A stretch of 64,000 nt of DNA from Stichopus chloronotus (lineage: Eukaryota; Echinodermata; Holothuroidea; Aspidochirotida; Stichopodidae), in contig CM037830.1 in the NCBI GenBank assembly GCA_021234535.1, forward strand, positions 14,935,116-14,999,115, in the 5' to 3' direction. Shown here one piece after another: positions 13,201 through 27,800 of this stretch; position 1 is the first letter of the stretch, and each line of letters opens with the position of its first letter. Position numbers and translations under genes: made by a program. The notes beneath the pieces were generated by a model. That model did no database searches. It saw nothing but the letters and a program-made list of their open reading frames with translations, and was not told where the DNA came from.

Positions 13201-16200
13201 GTCCCTTTGTTACATGATCAAATACGGTTGAACAGGACTTTAATACAGTCACTCATGCTACAATTTGTAAGTAACAGTATCTTGCAATTATTCAATTCAA
13301 CATGATATTTTCTTTGAAATACATTCCTACATATACTGTAGACAATCAGCAGTATAAAGAAAGGGTGGCTAGTTCTTCACTTGACATTCACAATGGTTAC
13401 CAAAGACACCAAATGAAGAGGCCACCTCACAAAATCACAAGGAACAAGCCTGTACTGTCAAAATAACTTTTTAAGTTCACCAAAGATAGACACAAATCTT
13501 CCAGTTGACATTTACAGTCATTTACCAGCTGTAGTGACTGTTGACATTTTTATATTTTGTGGTTTCCTGCAGGTTCAGGAGGATGAGACAAGTCAATACA
13601 TGCTAAAGGTAGCTATCACATGCAGATATCTAGATTACAATACATGCAAGGTGGTCTAAGGAGAGGGGGGTCACCCTCCCTTTGAAAAATTTTTGTTTGC
13701 TTCTTCCAAGGTTTCTAGACGCAGAATGGTAGGCAATTTCCATCTTTTCTACCTGTATTTGTATTTCAAGAAAGCAGGACTTTCTATTGGAAAATTTTTT
13801 TTTGGGGGGGGCACCCACCTCCTTTGGCTTCATACCTGCGATACATGCCTCTTGTCAAGGTGCAGTAGAATAACCTATGCAATGCTCTACTGTACATGCA
13901 CAGCCAATACTATGTTCACTCAGGGGTCTATTAAAAGGCGCCTTTTGCAAAGCTATTAGGCAATGTTTAACTTTGTTGCCTTGTGCATGCTATGCAACAA
14001 CTCGAGAAAAAAAGAAACTACACAGTTTGACACATTTTGTAGGCAAATGAAATTAAAGACCAGTAACAATACCATAGCTGACAAGTGAACAGATGTGGGT
14101 CCAACTCTGACAGGTCTGTCTGTTGGTAAGACCTCCGACCTGCAACAGGTGCAGTACTGTAAATAGGGAAAGAGGTGCCCGCAAATTTGAAAATTTGAAA
14201 ATTTTTTGATAAAGAAGTGCCTGCACACAAAATGGTCGTACTGTTTCAGCAAATCAGTCAATAACTGGCCTAAATTTTCATGGCATAAAACAGTACCATT
14301 GACATTGTCAACTCTGATTCTGTGAATTTGTATGTTAAGCTGGGGGATACGACGCTTTGCTTATGTGACAAACATGCGAAGTGCGGGTCATTCGGGAGGT
14401 CTATGTGATACTGTGATGATGAACGACACTATCAGAGCTAGCACACTGATCAACGGACCCAAGAAAAGGGAAAGACGTCACATCAATTTGTCAGAGTAGA
14501 AACAATGTCCATGTGCACCAGCCAATAGAATCTGCTTATTCCGCAGGTCTCATGTCATTCAGTTAGTACAGCCACAGACCAACAGTAATTATGCTGCCTG
14601 CTCAACGTGCATGCATAACAGTTGCACATGTGCACACAAAATCGTCGTTCATGGGTATTGAATAGACACGGATGAACTGGTTCACAAAAGATGCTCCTAG
14701 ACATGTTTACCTGCTGACTGAAAACGGATCTCCAACAAAACCATGCAGGTTGAGTATTGTGCGGTACAAATTGCTAGAATTGAGTTAGTCAGTAGAAGGG
14801 ACGTTTGGGGAATCCAAAATGGTTCAATAATTGAAAGCAAAAAAAAAAAAAACAGCAAGAATGGTGGTAATGGTTCAGCCAATTCAAAGAGCACAGAATA
14901 CAGCTCCTTTGACTGTGACTGTTTGACTGTAACAAGTAGTCCAACTGAATTCATGTGAAATTTCTTGGATTCATTCAGTTTTTACAAGACAGTCACAATA
15001 TCTTGAACAAGGGAGCAACTGCATTACTGATTCCCCAGATCAAGTTTAGTCCACACACAACTCATAGGTTCTACATCCACGTAGATTAGAAGAACTTCAT
15101 GCCACAAATGTTTGTCACATGTATGGATTCACCTTCATGTAGACTACAAGAACACCATACCACAATGCCTGGTTTTTAAGTACTGTAGGTTCACTTCTAT
15201 GTACCTTGAAAGAATCATGAATGCCATATTATGGCTTATTGTTTGCAGTGGGTTCTATTCCTTCAATATTGCAGCCTCCCAGAACTGCATGCCAACATTT
15301 CAACAGCAATCAGCAAGTCACTTAATTTTCAGCAAACACAGTCTCTGGATGACAAATGCTACTCAACACAACCAATTACAGAAACATTAATTGATGGATA
15401 ACAGAGGAGTTCACTGATTTTGCACCATACCTTGGTTTTGTACCGTCATGGCTGCGTTTTGGATGTTTCTTTGTCCGCGGTCTGGACTGGGGAACACTGC
15501 CATCTTCTGATGAAGATTGTGTAGGGTTGTAAAACTGACTCGTGGTGTACGTTCTCTTCACTGAATTGTCAAGTGGTTTGCGGCGTTGCTGAAGAGGAGG
15601 TTCACTGATTTCTTTCTTGACATGACCTGACATGAAAAAAGGAGAAATGAGTCGATCAGGACTCCTTGCGGCAGAGACTGTTCTTCCATAATCAGTACAG
15701 TATATGTACACACAGCACAGTATGGTATCAACATCAAGTACTGTCCATATGCTTTCAAAAGGGTGGAAAACATAATTCATTTGAACAAATTAAATATCTT
15801 TCACAGCAAACATGTCAACATAGTCAGAGAGGTGGATCTTTGTCAGCAGTGGTCAGCTTTAGCCATTACTCAGCTTAGTTGACCACCACGAAGCAACAAA
15901 AATACAAATACTGGCCACAATTAGAACATTGCCAAGACCACTACCGTTGTCAGATGACAACATCGCTTATGAGTTTGCTTCGCTTGCCAGAGTCCACAAA
16001 TTAGCGACTAACTTCTTTCCAAGAAAACCACCACTCTCCTCCATTTTGTCTAGCACAACCATGAGTCAGAGTACAAATGGAACATTCATTCCCAGCAATG
16101 ACGGCCACCACTGCACACCATGAATATCTGTGTTCTATCATGCAAAAACTTAACCAATTTTCACAGTTGCATGGGATGTTCTACAAATGTCTATGAAACT

Positions 16201-19200
16201 TTGGACGGTAAATTTCTGTACAGTATGTACTGCATACACACGTACACAGTAGTCCAGTCAGACATGTTGTACTGTATGAGCCAGACCTTAGTAAATAAAC
16301 AAATTGGGAAAGTTCTATGTGATGTGCAGATTTGACAGAGAGGCTGTGGTATGCAAGTGCTGTGGTATAAATTAGGGTACAATCTCACAGTACGGCCTTA
16401 CTGTACTTGCAATCACTTCAAGCGGAATAGAAACACGTAAACAGAGCTAATGCAGGCCTTAATGCAAGTTGCAAAGATATGTATACTACATGTATGAGTG
16501 CTGTACAATACTCAGTTTATATCTAAAACCAAGACTCCATTCAACTTCACAAAATTTCTAGACTGTGACTGCATGAAAATGTCACTGTCTCTGGCAAAGG
16601 AAAATTTTCAGTCCCACCATGGTGACTGCAAAATATATTGCAAAGTTAGCAGCAGGTTGACCACCATAACCACTATTGCACAGTACCACTATCATTGACT
16701 GTAAACAAAAGTGTACAGCAGTATGCAAAATATTAACTGCACTGCATTCACCAGACACACTCATGTACATTAATACACAGTAAGCACTGATTTGAGCTTC
16801 GATGCCCTAATAATGAAGAATTGCAAAGCACTGTAACTCTGACATAAAGGAAACTTACATTCATCAGAGTTTTATGAATAATGGACACAAACATAATGGA
16901 CGTGACATTAAACCACTTGAGCAAAGACAACATCAGAACCAACTAGTTGACTTGATCACACTAGATTGGGAAGCATCCAAGAGCCATTTTGGACAAACAA
17001 AAACAATACACTGTTGAAAATGCAGTTTAAGAGATTTAGTGACAACCTGTGAAAAAAGTTGCTTCCCTTGAACGCAGGCACCTTGGAGAGTATGCATCCC
17101 AGAGTAAAAACTTCGTCATGAGAAACGATCCTGTGTTCCAAAAACAGCTGAGCATGTAAGCCTTTATTTTGGAAAGGAATGCATGACCAACGGGGGTTCA
17201 ATGAAAAAAAAATGCATTTTTGTACCCATACTTTGTTGCCAAAAAGTAAACTACTACACAGCCTGTTAAATGCATGCAAATTGTCTTTACCAATTGCTGA
17301 TGATGAAAGCCCAGCGGATGGCATCGTCTGATCTGAGGACGGTTTGAAGGAGGATGAAAGATGAGAATCATGCCACCTAAACTTCTTCTTGTATTCAGAT
17401 GCAGGCTGAAAAATAGATAAAGGTAAAAAAGATAAAGATAAAAAAAAAGATAAATACAAAACGACACAACTTCAAGCCAGACAATACTGCAGTCCAAATT
17501 CCTATACACTCCTGCTTGCTTTCACTTGTTCCTGAGTTACTCCAAACTTACCTGGTTTGGTTATTTACAAATGACTCACTTACCTGTGTCCTCACAACAA
17601 ATGCACTCCCACCTATCGTGCCAAGAGTACTTGTAACCTTTAACACTGCTACTTGCGCTATTCAGCCTGATACCGGACTATGCTGGTAGGGGTGTTAAAG
17701 ATTACCAGTACTCTTAGCATGGTAGATGGGAAGGCATTTGTTGTAAGGAGACAGGTAAGTGAGGGGTGAAGTAAATACGCATTTACTATGGCTACAGCGT
17801 ACAGTAGGACTAAACTTCTTGAAAATATGCTCTTCACACAAGCACTGTAAAAGTAAGCCATCAACAACTTATTTGCCTCATTCCAAGCATCAGAAGACCT
17901 GGACAAAATGGCTAAAACCGTCAGCCATACACGCAACTTCTGCATGATGTTACTGTGTTATAAATGGACATTTTTGGCAGATCTGACACATGGATGTAGA
18001 CTGTCAACTTTGAAGGGGACCAAACTGAGTTGCTGATTTGATGTTGTTTCCTGCACTACAGTATGTACTGAATACTGTACCTTCCATAAACAATATTGCT
18101 GCTACCTGTAACTCTTACTCCAAGAAAATGAATGCACAGCTGCCTGCCACAGTTGGTAATTCAACACCATTTTCAAAGTGTGTGTGGGTGGGGGTAGTTT
18201 AGGGCATGCCCCCTAAGCTAGAGGCAGCAGACTGGATTATATATACTAAACACAGTGAAAGTGATCGATACAGTATGTACTTCATGCTAGACTACTGGCT
18301 GCAAAACTCATGGGAGGCCTGCAAACATTTGTTACTGGCTGGTTAAACCCAAATTAAATGTTTTCATCCAGAGAATGAACAACAGTGCTCATATAGCTAG
18401 AGCAGGTGTCTAATTACATCAAGTCAGGTGCTGCCCATGCTTTCCTCTATAATCTTTAAATTAATTTGTATGTAGTACAAATTGGTATTGTCACGATCAG
18501 CAGATATACACCGGCATTCCATATTTCACATAAAAATACCTGCCAATACGATTCAAGCTGAGCAATGCACCTAATAAGATCTGTGCATGATATCATATAT
18601 GTATGATGAAATTGGAGACTGAATACAGCACAGAGCTCTCAACATGAAATTCTGTTGCCTTTGAATTTCGTGAGCAGCTGAATATTAACATCGGGCATAA
18701 TCTACGATGCAAGCAAATTAATTAATGGGCTACAAGTTTGTCACTGTACAGTATGTACACTGTACAGACTGATTTCAACTGAAAAGCTTTGACCGATTCC
18801 ACCTGAAGAGCTCTAACCAATTCCCTCTGACAAGAAAGTTTTTGACAAAGCAGCGTGAACTGAAATGTTGAGAAGTGTTCGATAATATATTAATTGGCAA
18901 CAGCTCAAATGAGACATGAAATATGCCGACAAATTCTTACTGAGAGAGCTTTTCCTGCAGCCCAGAAAATTTGAGAATCCATCTACCTGTACTGTACAAG
19001 TATGTGTATAGGGTGCAAACAAAGTAGATGCACACTTGCCACAGAATCAAAGTACACATGTACTGAATACTGTATATGTGACAGTGTAGTACTGTAGTGT
19101 AGCTAAACAACAAACCCAAGAGTATAACTGTATTGGATTTTGTGTGGCAGTTGTCAAAAGAGCTGATACTGAAGACCAGAAAACTATACTGTTGGTGCAT

Positions 19201-22200
19201 ATCAACTGAGTCAGCAATAGCTCCATGAGCTAGTAACTGTAATGCTTTGAAGCAAGAATAATATTGGAGGGAATTTAAAGGGAAATAAAAGGGTGTTTGC
19301 AATGCATCAACATGTCATACACAAAGAAAGAGGCTTTAATCATTGTAAATCATACAGGAACATAAAAAAAAAATCTGCAAAAGATTCATCTCCTCCAAAA
19401 ATTATACCTACCATGAGTTACGGAAAATGCATAATCTGAACTTTGATAGCTTGGGTGAACGAATTATTCTTGAGCAACAAACAACTTAAGTTCTATCTGT
19501 GAGAAACTTATCTCATGAAAAGAAAAGCTACCATCCTTGCTTATTTTGAATAAAATATTCCATGTCCATAAATATTAGTTTTAAAAATATGATTTTTTTT
19601 CTGTAAAAGAAACACCTTACTTCCCTTCAAACATACATCAGCAACATGTATACAGATCAGGGAATAAATAATGTTTAAATTTTGTACAGCAGTTTTGGGT
19701 ATTTCTTATGTCTTTGGGAAACAATTGGTGAGAATTGAATGGATTAGCATACATGAAGTGCAACACCTTTCCATTTGAGTGGCAATATGGCCTGTTCATG
19801 TTGGAAACTGCAATGCAGTACTGGATACTATACATTATTCCCTGCAGATACAAACTGAAACTGCCAACTGAAAGCGACACAGATCAAAGAACACTACATC
19901 ACATTCTAAACCATTTGCAATGTTTTAGGAACTTTTTCCCATTCAACTATACTGAGAGTGTGCTAACAGTAAATAAACCATCACACATAATTACTCAAAT
20001 GGCTTATGTTTCGACAAGGTCACAAATCACTTTGCGAACCCTTGAAAGGCTGATACTACGGGCATAAATTGTGAGAAAAGACATCCTTTACATGCACACA
20101 TCAAATTTAAAATTGAACTGACATTTAGTACAAAATAATGACTGCATAGCCAGTTTCTAACTTAAAATATTCTTTGCAGCATGCAAACTGTACATGTTAT
20201 GGTTCAGTTGGAGGAAGATGTACACAGATAAGCATGCATGTGCAACTCCTGCTTTTAATACAGCTAGGTATGATCCTTTTAATGCCAGAACAGAATCTGT
20301 TCTGAGAGACATTGATGTGTACAGTGCAAGAGTTAAAACATTTTGTGGAAAGCTGTCCAGAAGAAATTCCACTACCTGAGTTGGCTATTTGTCTAAATAG
20401 TAATAGTCAAAAATAAAGTGTGATGTACGTACAGCACAGTACCTTAGATATTCTGAACTGAACAGCACTGTAGAGTCCTTTAGTCTTTTAAAAATTGTGT
20501 CTTTCTAAGTCCTTTTAAGATTGTGTGACATGTATGAGATGAAAAAGAGCGGTCTTCATTCAGAACTTGTAGTGTGAAATGCGGATGATAATCCATTGGA
20601 AGTTTCTTCGTGTACTGTACATCTTTTACCGTTTTTGAGATGTGGCTTTTCAAAGTTAGATAAAAATGCTAGTATGATGACGTGGACTGTTGCAGTGTTG
20701 TATTTCTTTCTATTTCTTTCTGGGCTTGTGTAAATTGTCTATTAAGTACTTGATTAATTGGTTTCACATAATAAAGTGTTATCAATATTTTTACAGAAGA
20801 AAATATATACTTCGGAAACAAACCCCAGACTGGCAAATAAAATTCTCAATTGTTCTTGAAATAAAGGTTAAGTAAACAAAGAATAACATAAGATCATAGG
20901 AGTCCATCTTTTGACGTACAATACGTCACAAATTTGCATATGAAGCTAATGTTCATTCACGAATGATGTAGACCGTACGAAAGGAATTTGCCTGCAAAAA
21001 CTGTCAATATTTGAAAGATTTCGTGACTATTTCCATCACTGTCAATAACTAATACAGCCAATATTCCAAAATGTCATTTTCATGTCACACCACCTTTAAA
21101 AACAGCGTGTTTCGTTGAATATCTAATTTAGTGCTTAAATTCTGTGCTGACTAGTGCTTGGTGGGACAAATACCAGGCAGTGCTCTTGAAGGCAACATTG
21201 ACCTAGATCAAGTTTCAAAACCTGAGAGGTTCATGCTACAATGTTCACTGGCCTGAACTGAAAGTGAATACTAATAAAACAAACAACCATTGCAAAATGG
21301 CTTTATACAACACACCTACTCTGTCAATTTGCACTTAAACTGCAGTGCAGGTGATTTTTCTGTATGAATGTACAGCAATATATTCCACTATGAAGTAGTG
21401 ATGTGTTTTATTACAAAACATTTCCATGACAGTCAGACATGCCTTGGGGTTGGAGCTTAAACAGACTTCCCTTTATCTGTTCAATCCTTCTCATAGCAGA
21501 ACGCATACACTGTACCATAAGCTTCCCAACAGTAAATGAGCAAGAAGACTCGAAAGAATGATGTTTAAAAAGTTAGATACCAATTCAGAGAGGCCCTTTT
21601 TACCTATTTTTCATCATATCACCACTAATATTCTCACTCTGATACAGTTCTGCAGTGGCAGACTCTGATACAGTTCTGCAGTGGCAGTTCTAATATAACA
21701 TCTGTCAAAGTAATTCTGAACAATCAAGACATGAAGTTCTGACTCACCGATAGAACGGACCCTACGGTACAGACAATGAGTCTGACATTATAGCATTAGG
21801 ATATGTGTCCCAAGCTACCTTTAATGAATTTGAGCTCTGTGCAAGCTTCCTTTTTTAGGTCAAGTCTCTAAGGTTTTCACAATTTGACCCATGTTGATCT
21901 CAATTTATGACATTTAACCTCCACTAAAGATCAAAGGTTCTTGTACTCAATGAGATACATCTACATACTGTTCTAATATAACATCTGTCAAAGTTTCCTC
22001 CTTGAGATATGGTTACAAGAATTTCATAATGTGACCTTGTTAACATGAAATGGCCTTTAATCCTCACCACAGACAACAGAATTCTTGATACTTATAAGAT
22101 ACACCTGAATACTAAATATGGGATCTGTCCATGCTTCCCTTCTTGAGATAACGTGATTACAAGATTTTCACAATTTGACCCCTGTTGACCCCAAATGACC

Positions 22201-24780
22201 TTTAACTTCCACCAAAAACAACATAAATCCTCTACTACTGTAAATGTGGTACACCTATAAACTAAATATGAGATCTGTCAAAGCTTCCCATCTTTAGATA
22301 TCATGTTAACAAGATCTTGAAAATTTTGACCCCTGATGACCTCTACCAAAAACAATAGGGTTTTCTACTCAATGTGGTACACTTCATGCTAAACATGAGG
22401 TCTGTCCAAGCTTCCCTTCTTGAGATATTGTGTTTACTAAGTTTTCACAATTTGACCCCTGTTGACTCCAGATGACCTTCGATATCCACAAAAAAAAACA
22501 ACACGGTTCTTCCTCACAATATGGAAAACATACATACAACGTATGAAGAGTATCCATGATTCCTATCTGGAAGTATTGTATGCACAAAGTTTTCAGTATT
22601 AGACCTCTGGTAACCCCAGATGACCTCTGACTTCCACCAAAAGCAATAGGGTTCTTCTTCTCGATATGACAAAACTACATACCGACTATGAAGAATATAC
22701 TCCTATCTGGAGATACCACCTACACAAGGTTTTCAGTATGTGACTGCTGGTAATCCCAGATGACATTTGACCACCACCAGAAACAATAAGGTTCTTCCTG
22801 TTAATATGACAATCCTACTTACCAAGTATGAAGAGTATCCATTCATCAATTGCAACAACAGGTTTTCTTGCTCTAAACCATGCAGCAAATTCCACGGCAG
22901 CTACTGTACTTTGTAAATATATGCCTCCGCTATCTCAAAGTTAAACTATTACAACATTCCTTTGGATGGTCTACCATGTGCTTCTCCTCTGAATTAAGCA
23001 CTTCATTCGCAAATGGACAACAGTGACTGGCGTCACCACTGTAGTCATTTACTCACAGCACTCGTGAGTATAGCTGCACAAGAAATCAACCACAGAAAAG
23101 AAGATTGTTTATTAGCCATAACTCATTCACAATGTTTGTGCAAATTTTTAATTTTAGATTCCTATCACCTCAAGTGGATCCCCAAATCTGCCTTTAAAAA
23201 TGCCAAACTGGAACACACAATTTACATTTCAACAAACCTTGAGTTTGCAGCACACACTATACAGTCGCCTGCCATGTACTGTATAACCAGGCCTTTGCTA
23301 CCAACGTTTCTTAACTTTATAGAATTGGCTAATGTTTGCTTTTAAGTTCTAGCAATAGAATGAATTCATCTCCTCTGGCTTTGCATATTTCTACACATCA
23401 TTGTTTCTTTGTTCCTTTAACCTAATCCCCACAACTTCCTGGTGTGGGTGTTCTTGAGTGACGATACTTACCCCTTGCCTCACTAATGCATCATTTGACC
23501 CTATGCTCAAATCCTCCTCCATCTCGAGGTACCTAACAGAGTGTTTTTTATTCCACCCGTTACTCTCTTCCCTTCCTATTCACTACTTACTTACCACACT
23601 CTGAAACAGGCTGTTGAATTGACTTCCATTCCCTCCACCTACCTACCCGCCCCCCGATTCGATCTCACTCCTCACTACCACTCAAGTTATTTTAAGGTGA
23701 TACAAATCCTCTTCAGTACTCAGTTTACACTTAAACTTGAAACAGTGGACAGGAAATATCAACTTTTTCAGAGAAATTCAAGGTTAGATTCCCATTACAA
23801 CATCATATCCATCCACAGTAAGTATACACTTTACTGTAAATCTCAAACTACAAAGCAACCAGCAAACAAGGATCATATTTTTAAGTCAAAATTTCAAGAG
23901 AGGCTGGTGATGGAATCCTGTGCCAGCAACAACTTGCCACTAACCTACAAGACTGTCTGAGAAACAACCTTCCCAGAAGGTACCTTGGTAACTTACATGA
24001 GTAACCTATGTAATCAATATCAGCCTACAATATAGCGTGCAACACGTCTTATGATACCTATATACCTACAGTATGGTAAGCATGGCATGACAGCCAAACC
24101 CTGCGATGGTACTTTGTGTAAATCTTAGCAATTCTCCCTCTCCTATTTTTTACTTTTTTGCCCAGGCCAATATTCAAAACTAGCATCATTGCATACAACC
24201 AGAAAAAGATGGAATGGCATCAAGTCAGTGAATTGTTCAGTTTCAGGTATTTGATAATACTACTGATAAAGAGAAGTGTACAATTTAGGCAGGAAGTTTG
24301 ATTAATCCAGTAAATACACAACCATTAAACACAAACTGCAGGCATGATCACAAAACTGGTGAGGGCATATGAAACTAAATTTCACTCAGATTAAAATGCA
24401 AATTTACACTATATTCTAGAGAACAATCAGAGATGCCATACTTGTACAGTACACAAATTCACACCTGCATAATTACTGGTGATACATGTTACAAACTCTG
24501 TTTGGTTAATTTGTCTGTTATTCCACGATGTCACAAAGAACTTGAACCAAAGTACAATACAAGACAGGCAGTTATCTATGAGTACTGTACGTTGCAGTGT
24601 CATACTGTACATAAGCTGCATGTCATACTGTAGTACAGTAACTCAACTGCACTGTACAGTACTCCCTGATGTCAATAATTCTTTCCACATGTATAAACAG
24701 TGCAGAAGTTTCAGTTCAAATTATAGACTCTCTTCCTTTGTTCAGCCAGCTTCACCACAAACATACAGTATATACATATA

Positions 24781-24812
<32 letters not shown>

Positions 24813-27800
24813 CTCACTGAATGCAAATCATGATCAACTGGATCAGGCAAACATAGTGATTATGCTGTTATTGATGGACTCTCCTGAGGAGCTACTGTGC
24901 TGTATGTTAGCATTAAAACAGAAGAAAAGATTAGCTTCTAGTTTCTAGATGACCTTCAGACGGAAAAATGGGGGTGCAGTAATTGTGTGTATTGCACCAT
25001 ACAGGCTAATATAAATACAGCTTGATACGCAGACTAATATTCCATGTTTTGGACAATGGAGACTCTTTAAAGTTGTACACCCTCTGCAACTACCTTCATA
25101 CCTATAAACTAATCAGCCAAGTGCTGTGTGATACGTAGACAACTGTATAGTGTATACATCATAGAACACTGTCAAACAGTGATCAGTTGCATGGCTTTTG
25201 AATGTCAGCGGGTCCAGGCATGAAAGTACTATCACTATAGTACTATGGTGAGTCTGGATAGCTGCTTCATGCACATTGTAATTTAAAGCAGGATGTGCTG
25301 TTTGATGGAAAAATAATACCCTTTATCTATAATCTTCCATCTTTTTCTTCCAACCCACTGAAAAACATCTACAGTATGCCCCGTTCCTTTCAGCGTAACT
25401 TTCACTAACAGAGAGTTATTTCAGGTAAGAAAGAAGACTGATAAATTTACTTTTTTTCGGCAAAAAGGTTAGTGGAATCCATTCCTGTAGTAAGTACACA
25501 GGACTTCCATGTGAACAGGCACGACAAAACTCTTACCTGAAAGTACTCCCTTTGGAAATTGAGGGATCTTTAGATGAATAAACCACGTTTTTTTTACAGC
25601 TTCCAGTCACAACTGTGAGAAGAAAAGCCAGTACTTTGGTTCACTTTCGTAAATTTGCCGAAACAAAATTACATCCTGCTTTAATTGGACATCATCCACA
25701 AAGCATGTTGGACACATAAAGATTTTGGGACCATTGGTACCAAATTCCAGTCACGGGACTATGTACGTGACATGTCTCGATGGTAATATCTATACCAAAA
25801 GGCAGTCCACTGAAAGATGATTTAAGTAAACAAGGATAATAATGACAATTAAGTCTGTCACTGACAGTTGCAGTTGGGCTGCTACTGCAGCTTCAAAGTA
25901 ATAAGCTACCAAGCCGTCCTCAGGCTTTGGGGCTTCATTATACTGCTGTATTTCATCAAATCATACTTCAAAATTTGTTTGTCTTCAGTCTTCATTCACC
26001 CTTTGACACCAAAGTTTACCGATTTACAGAGAATTTTGACCATACCTGTATCAGTAGTACACAGTGTACAGTTACAAAACTTTTTAGCACTTGTAGATAC
26101 TGCACATATGATAAGAATGAAAGGTTCATTTTATCATTTCTCATCTTTTAGAAAATTTCAAGTAACTTTCATTGCAAATTCATGAATTTGTCAAATATTG
26201 CCACAAAAATGCAATGTAAATAAGTATCACGTTGATAGAGATGTTACAATTGTACACAGGATTTCCTCTTCAATAGTCCTGAGATTTAGCTGTAGTTTTA
26301 CTGTTACCCAAACACACTCAAAGGGATTTGTCACAGAATCAAATTTCATAAAAAGTATTTTTCTCTCTTCATTGGCGAAACCTCATTTTGGTGAAATCAT
26401 ATGTCGTCAATAGCATGTTCCACTTTACAGACACAGATGTTCACAGTGGCGCATAGCAGTATGGGAAATACTGTACACTATGTTACACAGTTCTACTTGA
26501 ATATCCTAAATGTATTTTTTTATAACCTTGACTGTCAACATCTTTGACTATCAAACATTACAACAGTTTAAGAGATGTAACCATAATTTCCACCAAATTT
26601 TAAGGCCAATCTACCACAAACCCTAAATTTTTCACCACTATTGTGTCTAATTTCAAGGTTAACAATTCACTGTACAAAGACTTCTCTAGTAATTTGCTGA
26701 CCAGTGCTACACTCTGGGACACTTTGTAACCTTCAGGCACCTGGGAATCTTTCTCCCTGAAACAGCAAAATCTTGAGTTCCAGTACGAACAATATAAAGG
26801 CATGGGGTTTGACATGCCTGCAGTAGGAACCCCAAAAGTCAGAGGACTTTATGATTTCTTGCCAATATTTATGTAATTTAACAAAGGACAGCCAACACAC
26901 ACATTTTGAACTTCCAGCAAGACTCAGTTGCTGAGACATCTACCTGAACAGCTTTTCAAAGTGGTACTGTAAGGGGTACGCGCCCCAGGGTCCTATGAGA
27001 CCTAAAGTACCGATGGCTTAACTTGGGGGCGTCCTTACTGATGTTAAAAATAGGGGTCGTTGGCCAAGCCTACTGGGTATCAGGCCAGTAGTTGTGAGGC
27101 AAGATACAATTATTCAGCTACTGAGGGCAACATTACTACGTTTGCCGGACAGAGGGGACATCAGCCAGCTCCTACTTGCAACATAGCTGAGTGCCTATTT
27201 AAACAACAACTGCCTCTCATCATAGATCCTAAGGGATGTCATTACGTCACGGTACGGTTGTCCAACTTCCCTTATCTATATCCTCTGCAAACAAACACAA
27301 AGACAAATACAGGAGCATAGATACTGTGTCGGTAATTACACCTTTCTCGTATGAAACTGACACACAGAACTATCTCAGGCTATTCAAAAGTGACGGTTTG
27401 TCTCCGAAGAACAATAGCAAACCTCTAACCTAGTTTCTTCTACAACCAACACTAGAGACATTGAAACAACAATAGGACACAACTGTCTAAAATTTGAACC
27501 TCCTAGTTTATTAAACCCAATCACTAAAAAAGGAAACAAAAGGAAATAAAAGACTTAAAGAATACTTTGTACATTACACACCATGTGAACACTAGATTTG
27601 GATACACCCCTGCTTTGGGTCTGCTCACACCTAGCTTTCAAAACACATGACAGAAAATGTAAACAAACCTAACCTTTGACCCACTAAGGTCGCACTAACT
27701 TCCATACATTCGCACAACAGGCTAACACTAGCCAGCACACAGTAATCACACAAATGGCCATATCACGCTAAAGTTAACACACACTTGGGAAACTACACAT

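Larger units (their letters stand above)
4252..15430. other. MDM1 intron 3
   Basis: About 11.2 kb between exons 4 and 3. It contains MITE copy A (4347-4744), a SINE-like fragment (about 6880-6945), a nested repeat (10078-10755), small minisatellites, (CA)n at about 12235-12252 and a C-run near 9506-9522. Dense TACTGTA/TACAGTA words run throughout. No coding exon seen. Confidence 0.6.

Noticed and set aside
21835..22850. TGACC array considered as a CRISPR-like array
   Set aside because: The units are degenerate along their whole length, with no constant repeat and variable spacer pattern; the genome is eukaryotic.
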